NCBI GenBank assembly: GCA_035326705.1
Contig: DAOLES010000001.1
Coordinates: 124,001 to 188,000 of the forward strand
Direction: 5' to 3'
Length of the DNA: 64,000 nucleotides
Origin: Oligoflexia bacterium
GTDB lineage: Bacteria > Bdellovibrionota_G > JALEGL01
Shown here: positions 61,340 to 64,000 of the stretch, in pieces
How positions within the stretch are numbered: the first letter of the stretch is position 1
Layout of the letters: each line of letters begins with the position of its first letter
Translations under genes and position numbers: made by a program
Notes under the pieces: generated by a model
The model's database searches: none
What the model was told of the DNA's origin: nothing
What the model saw: the letters and a program-made list of their open reading frames with translations, nothing else

Positions 61340-62386
61340 GTGAATGAGTTAGATCAAAATAATTATACAGTTTTGGAAAGTCAAAATGGTCAACGCTTAG
61401 ATCATTTTTTAAATACAATATATTTGGATGTATCAAGATCGTATTTACAAAAAGAGCTTATTCAAGCTGGTAATGTTTTGGTTAATGATAAGCCAGTAGT
61501 AAAAAAGAGTTTTGTACTGTTTGCTGGCGATCAGATAAAAATTCTATCTTTTGTACATCCAGAAAGTAGAAAAATAGAAGCAAATACAACGCTTAAAGTG
61601 AGTTCCTTGTATAGCGATGAAAACTTTGTTGTATACAATAAACCCAAAAAATTAGCGACTCATCCAAACCGATATGATGATAAGACTACCTTAGCCAACT
61701 ATTTTATTGCTGAATATCCAAACGCCATAAACGTTGGAGAAAATGCTTTGAGGCCAGGTGTCGTTCATCGTTTAGATACAGATACTTCAGGGTGTATTAT
61801 TTTTGCTAAAACTCAGGAAGCGTATACGCACTTTAGAACCTTATTCAATGAACGAAAAGTGTATAAATTGTATTTAGCAGTTGTTATAGGTAAAACACCA
61901 CAAAAAGGGCTCATAGATAGTGATTTAGCCCACCATCAAAAAAATACTCGTAAAATGGTTAATGTTTTAAATGAAGACTCATTTTATAGAGGGCAGAAAA
62001 AAAATGCTGTGACGGCATATCATGTTTTAGCTCAGAACAATGATTACTCTTTACTATTGGTAAAAACTTTTACTGGTAGAATGCATCAAATTAGAGTGCA
62101 TTTAAGTGGCTTAGGTTATCCCTTAATAGGGGATAAAATTTATCAAAAGAGGCAAGATCAATATAAAGATGTTGCTGGAGAAAAGCAACATTGTTTACAT
62201 GCATACCTTTTAGGATTTAACAGTCCTAAGTTTAACAAAAAAATATTTCAGGCAGAAATTCCAGAGTATTTTAGAAATATTTTATTAAAAACTAAGCTTA
62301 CCTATAAAACAATTAACTCTCAGCTTCTTTTTCTTTCAATACAGGAATTTTTAGACTCTCTCCCTTTTGTAGACCAAGATGTTTAA
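61340..62386 (+). CDS. RluA-family pseudouridine synthase
   Basis: A 348-residue enzyme. An S4-like RNA-binding domain (about 15-70: GQRLDHFLN, RSYLQKELIQAGNVLVNDKPV) precedes the RluA core with YNKPKKLATHP, catalytic Asp146 in VVHRLDTDTSG, VYKLYLAVV and GRMHQIRVHL. It isomerises specific uridines in rRNA (RluD/RluC-like) or tRNA. Start is GTG 61340. The last 24 codons overlap, antisense, the end of the MltD-like gene by 74 bases; the core domain ends before this, so the tail (SQLLFLSIQEFL) may be a read-through extension after loss of an earlier stop. Confidence 0.93.
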   Translation: MNELDQNNYTVLESQNGQRLDHFLNTIYLDVSRSYLQKELIQAGNVLVNDKPVVKKSFVLFAGDQIKILSFVHPESRKIEANTTLKVSSLYSDENFVVYNKPKKLATHPNRYDDKTTLANYFIAEYPNAINVGENALRPGVVHRLDTDTSGCIIFAKTQEAYTHFRTLFNERKVYKLYLAVVIGKTPQKGLIDSDLAHHQKNTRKMVNVLNEDSFYRGQKKNAVTAYHVLAQNNDYSLLLVKTFTGRMHQIRVHLSGLGYPLIGDKIYQKRQDQYKDVAGEKQHCLHAYLLGFNSPKFNKKIFQAEIPEYFRNILLKTKLTYKTINSQLLFLSIQEFLDSLPFVDQDV

Positions 62387-64000
62387 TTTCAGGGTTAAAA
62401 CGTCTAATTAACCAAGTTGGAACTTTGAACTTTTTACTGATCATGCTTAAATTATCACCACTTTCTACAGTGTAATGTTGAAGTTCAGTGATAATAAAGT
62501 GCTCATTAAAGCGATCGTGTAAACTTTTATGAAAATCAATGCGATTACTCTCAAATGCTTTGATTTTAGCTGCAGCTTGACTTTCATTGATTGGAAGGTA
62601 AATTTTTTCATCAATAACAATATTACTGTTTGGCATTTTGTTGAGCATACGTAGACTTGCAGTATTAGGTAATTTTAGCCACTCCGCATAATGACCCAGA
62701 GTTTCTTCAGATTCTACATGGATCGAGTAGTACATGACATTATTACGTTTCTCTTGTTCAATAAATAAGCTTTCACCTATGCCTTCAGCATATAAAGTCT
62801 CTTCAATTGATGCGTCCATAGGCCCTTGTTCTTTTTTAATTGCAAGTTTAGGAGGTAAAGGCGGACCAATAAATTCTACGCTTGCAATAGGGGCTTCATT
62901 TTTAACAGACTTAATATTCTCTGAGGGTTCAATTTTTGGAGCTGAGCTTTCCATCTTAGGTTGTTCAGTATTTTCAGAGCTCACAGCAACTACAGAAGGT
63001 ATTCTTTGTCGACTGGGAATGGTGATGATTTGTCCAACTCTAATTAAACCTCGTCGGCCTAAAGCATTTTCATCGATAAGTTCTTTACAGCTTATGTTAA
63101 ATTCTCTGGCAATTCCACAGGCAGTATCACCTGCGGCCACTTTATATTTTTGCTCTAAAAGTAACTTATCAACAAAAGGATGGCGCCAGTAGTCTTCTAG
63201 AACAGCTGGTGTGATGTTTAGACGAGTGGGTAGGTAAATAGATGTACCTTCAGGGATATTTCTTTTACCCTTAATAACTCCATTTGTAAGTACTGGGTTG
63301 AGTTGTTTAAATTCTTCTAAATCAACATTAAAAAATTCAGTAATATGTTCAGCTGAACGTATTTCTTTTAACGTGAATTTATTTTTTACCATTGGGTAGC
63401 TAGCTTGATCATTATTGATATGAGGAAAGTACTTTTGTCGGTTGATAGCAACATAACGTGCAGCTAAAAATGAACTGTAAAAATTTTGAACAGCGACACC
63501 GGATCTTCTACTAGTATAAGCTTCTAAAACCTTGCCGTAATCCAAACCAACATCGCGCAACATTTTTTTTGCTCCACCTACACCATAATTGTAAGAAGTT
63601 ATAATGTAAGGCCCTAATTGATTATTAGACCCAAAGCCTAAGTTAATTAAATAGTTATCTAGGATTTCTTGAGAATTTTTTAAATATTTTGCGGCGCCTA
63701 TTGTTGCTAAAATGGGGTCAAAACGTTCATCTATAGAGGCATTGACTTGTAAACCTAATCGTCTAGCTGTTGCGGGCATGATTTGCCATAAGCCTGCAGC
63801 ACCAACTCTTGAGTAAGCCTTTGGATTATAAGCAGATTCTACAAAAGGTAAATATTGGATATCCAAAGAAACATTGTGCTCTAACAATATTTTTTCAATG
63901 TGATTTTTATACTGATTGTATATTTTTAAGCCTTGCTCAAAGCGAGTTTTATTGCCATTTTGACAGCGAACCCTTTGTGCAGAATCCAAAATATCTGAAA
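62313..64000 (-). CDS. MltD-like membrane-bound lytic transglycosylase with LysM repeats (partial)
   Basis: At least 562 codons, open at the right edge; the true start lies outside the window. A lytic transglycosylase (SLT) domain is clear: LPFVESAYNPKAYSRVG with the catalytic Glu, AAGLWQIMPATARRLGL and ITSYNYGVGGAKKML. Two LysM domains follow: YKVAAGDTACGIAREFNISC to QIITIP and, at the end, HYTVESGDNLSMISKKFKVP to SLKIPVL, with a weaker one between (YYSIHVESEETL to IYLPI). A Pro/Glu-rich linker separates them. It cleaves glycan strands to anhydromuropeptides in the periplasm; LysM repeats anchor it to peptidoglycan. Confidence 0.94.
   Translation of the reverse strand, partial: SDILDSAQRVRCQNGNKTRFEQGLKIYNQYKNHIEKILLEHNVSLDIQYLPFVESAYNPKAYSRVGAAGLWQIMPATARRLGLQVNASIDERFDPILATIGAAKYLKNSQEILDNYLINLGFGSNNQLGPYIITSYNYGVGGAKKMLRDVGLDYGKVLEAYTSRRSGVAVQNFYSSFLAARYVAINRQKYFPHINNDQASYPMVKNKFTLKEIRSAEHITEFFNVDLEEFKQLNPVLTNGVIKGKRNIPEGTSIYLPTRLNITPAVLEDYWRHPFVDKLLLEQKYKVAAGDTACGIAREFNISCKELIDENALGRRGLIRVGQIITIPSRQRIPSVVAVSSENTEQPKMESSAPKIEPSENIKSVKNEAPIASVEFIGPPLPPKLAIKKEQGPMDASIEETLYAEGIGESLFIEQEKRNNVMYYSIHVESEETLGHYAEWLKLPNTASLRMLNKMPNSNIVIDEKIYLPINESQAAAKIKAFESNRIDFHKSLHDRFNEHFIITELQHYTVESGDNLSMISKKFKVPTWLIRRFNPEIKHLGLQKGESLKIPVLKEKEAES

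Noticed and set aside
62734..63192. A 152-codon frame antisense to the MltD-like gene
   Set aside because: The opposite strand encodes clear LysM and linker sequence; the frame has no family features.
1..64000. CRISPR arrays, insertion sequences, rRNA or tRNA genes
   Set aside because: No regularly spaced repeats, transposase frames or rRNA-like sequence were found on reading through; the only exact repeat noticed is the terminator pair.

Overview
The window is a gene-dense stretch of an AT-rich (roughly one-third G+C by eye) Gram-negative bacterial chromosome. The outer membrane is implied by a TolC-type channel, three barrel-type proteins, lipoproteins with lipoboxes, and two penicillin-binding proteins plus a MltD-type lytic transglycosylase. 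A Hanks-type Ser/Thr kinase, an AgmX/PglI-type C-terminal domain, a Rrf2-type Suf regulator and many peptide, amino-acid and nucleoside importers fit the former deltaproteobacterial groups, most like Bdellovibrionota or a relative. This placement is inference; no rRNA gene lies in the window. I see no phage, insertion sequence, CRISPR array or tRNA, and no gene-free stretch longer than 300 bases.

Layout. 0-3 kb (minus): start of a suf operon (Rrf2 regulator, then sufB cut by the window edge), a membrane-anchored Ser/Thr kinase and a membrane J-domain protein. 3-10 kb: a DUF423 protein, an SDR enzyme, an ATP-grasp/phosphoesterase pair, two family-2 glycosyltransferases, an unknown helix-hairpin-helix protein and a Pif1/RecD-like helicase. 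10-15 kb: a TolC-RND efflux pair without an adaptor gene. 14.8-20 kb: malic enzyme, a glutamate-synthase-like FMN enzyme and an OPT transporter. 20-22 kb: a hipBA toxin-antitoxin module with a long inverted repeat upstream and a structured palindrome downstream. 22-27 kb (minus): operon of MFS exporter, Ppx/GppA phosphatase and an SLC12-like cotransporter.

27-33 kb is an uptake and purine-salvage region: an NSS symporter with a 29-residue MetS-type small subunit, a CNT nucleoside transporter, an exported nucleoside-deaminase-like protein, purine nucleoside phosphorylase and hypoxanthine phosphoribosyltransferase. Together these could deaminate outside the cytoplasm, import nucleosides, cleave them and rebuild nucleotides. 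Two identical terminator hairpins close two convergent gene pairs here.

33-41 kb holds rpsD and the most unusual locus: a five-gene operon (aspartokinase-like, PurD-like ATP-grasp, alanine racemase-like, NhaC-type antiporter, DedA) diverging from a FemAB/DUF482-type transferase. I propose it as a candidate undescribed amino-acid or cell-envelope modification pathway.

41-64 kb is mostly housekeeping: RlmD-type methyltransferase, class I aldolase, M20 peptidase, HAD phosphatase, DUF1287 protein and acyl-CoA dehydrogenase. Then comes an envelope block: FKBP lipoprotein, class A PBP, TPR lipoprotein, exonuclease, a 1528-residue peptidase/propeller/Omp85-like fusion, RlmE, a class B PBP and a HAMP protein. 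A three-gene operon (barrel protein, unknown, HEAT-AgmX protein), RluA-type synthase and MltD-type transglycosylase end the window.
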